Shown: piece by piece, positions 6,617-6,872 of the stretch
Layout of the letters: each line of letters starts with the position of its first letter
How positions within the stretch are numbered: the stretch's first letter is position 1
Source: Nitrosomonadales bacterium
GTDB lineage: Bacteria > Pseudomonadota > Gammaproteobacteria > Burkholderiales > SG8-41
Direction: 5' to 3'
Assembly (NCBI GenBank): GCA_009885185.1
Contig: VFLF01000621.1
Coordinates: 1-6,872 of the forward strand
DNA length: 6,872 bases
Translations under genes and position numbers: made by a program
The notes under the pieces: model-generated
The model's database searches: none
What the model was told of the DNA's origin: nothing
What the model saw: only the letters and a program-made list of their open reading frames with translations

Positions 6617-6780
6617 TATTGATGTTTCCATAATTCATGACAGACCAAATCCGTTCGCCCCCGGATCAAGTCCGAGGCAGGCTCTGAGCTTGTCGAAGGG
6701 CATGTCGATGGGCATGGTTATGCAAGTAGGCTTCGACAGGCTCAGCCCGAACGGTGTCATGTATTATGGAAACATCAATA
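6617..6780. mobile_element. MITE-like element, 164 bp, with 26-bp terminal inverted repeats
   Basis: The left terminus (6617-6642, beginning TATTGATGTTTCC) and right terminus (6755-6780) are reverse complements at 25 of 26 positions; the only mismatch is near base 19 of the arm. GGAC lies directly outside both ends (6613-6616 and 6781-6784), fitting a 4-bp target duplication. The interior has no transposase and no credible coding frame; it is filled by REP-like palindromes. Size, long near-perfect terminal repeats and flanking duplication match miniature inverted-repeat transposable elements. The inverted symmetry could instead reflect a large REP/BIME-type structure, and a 4-base duplication can arise by chance. 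The parent transposon family is not recognised. Confidence 0.6.
6651..6754. repeat. REP-like inverted palindromes inside the MITE-like element
   Basis: The right unit (6729-6754) has the core CTTCGACAGGCTCAGCCCGA and abuts the right terminal repeat without a gap. The left unit is the inverted counterpart but is split: CCGTTCGCCC (6651-6660) and CTGAGCTTGTCGAAGGGC (6684-6701) are separated by 23 bases (6661-6683) that hold a CCGGATCAAGTCCGAG mini-palindrome, itself like another dispersed repeat type. Between the units, TGTCGAAGGGCA (6691-6702) is followed at once by TGTCGATGGGCA (6703-6714), a 12-bp tandem duplication with one change. The CTGAGCxTGTCGAAG unit is a widespread proteobacterial intergenic palindrome. 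Confidence 0.75.
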
Positions 6781-6784
6781 GGAC

Positions 6785-6872
6785 AGGAAGCTCGCCAGCG
6801 CGCCGATATCAACGGCGCCGGCGAATTTTCTCTGGTTCCACGAGGCGAAGGTCGAGTTTTTCCGCTAACCAA
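6785..6872. other. Right-edge segment without a supported gene
   Basis: Two plus-strand frames are open here. One starts at ATG 6766 inside the terminal repeat (METSIGQEARQR...) and runs off the edge after 35 codons without a ribosome site. The other ends at a TAA at 6866-6868 and reads NFLWFHEAKVEFFR before the stop, which could be the tail of a gene remnant. Neither can be called from so little sequence. A small GCGCCG/CGGCGC hairpin (6800-6805 with 6813-6818) is present without a clear T-run. Confidence 0.3.

Noticed and set aside
6395..6631. Minus-strand 78-codon frame beginning METSIVPRIE
   Set aside because: It starts inside the terminal inverted repeat, overlaps the 3' end of the luciferase-like gene, has no ribosome site and no recognisable family.
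6666..6872. Minus-strand 68-codon frame containing RAEPVEA
   Set aside because: RAEPVEA is the usual spurious translation of the CTGAGCCTGTCGAAG palindrome; the frame mainly reads repeat DNA.

Overview
This window reads as a stretch of proteobacterial, most likely betaproteobacterial, chromosome. Three things point that way: moderately high GC with matching codon use across the genes; a Bug/TctC-type periplasmic solute receptor next to a CaiB/BaiF CoA-transferase, a pairing typical of Burkholderiales and relatives; and short palindromic repeats of kinds common in Neisseria and beta/gammaproteobacterial genomes (TCCCGCGCAGGC cores and CTGAGC(C/T)TGTCGAAG units). No taxon can be named from the sequence alone.

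Layout: all six genes are on the plus strand. The 3' part of an acyl-CoA dehydrogenase gene (1-907) enters from the left edge. A 180-base gap follows, nearly filled by a nested inverted-repeat element (917-1067). Then come five closely spaced genes: a CaiB/BaiF CoA-transferase (1089-2279), a MaoC-type enoyl-CoA hydratase (2312-2761), an uncharacterised 513-residue protein with a PilZ-like C-terminal segment (2788-4329), a Bug/TctC periplasmic binding protein (4363-5343) and a luciferase-like flavin-dependent oxidoreductase (5402-6481). The gaps of 26 to 58 bases suggest one transcript. The last 391 bases hold no convincing gene. They hold a 164-bp MITE-like element (6617-6780) with 26-bp terminal inverted repeats, a mosaic of REP-like palindromes inside, and a possible 4-bp target duplication.

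Working together (inference): the Bug protein would capture a small carboxylate in the periplasm. The CaiB enzyme would move CoA onto a carboxylic acid, the acyl-CoA dehydrogenase would introduce an alpha,beta double bond, and the MaoC protein would hydrate it. The luciferase-like enzyme could add an oxygenation or redox step. The substrate is unknown. No Bug-partner membrane subunits (TctA/TctB) are in the window. The PilZ-like gene looks out of place in a catabolic set and is the least explained protein here.

No tRNA, rRNA, CRISPR array, phage gene, toxin-antitoxin pair or recognisable defence system was seen. The most unusual content is the two nested inverted-repeat elements and the PilZ-like protein; nothing supports a claim of a wholly new system.
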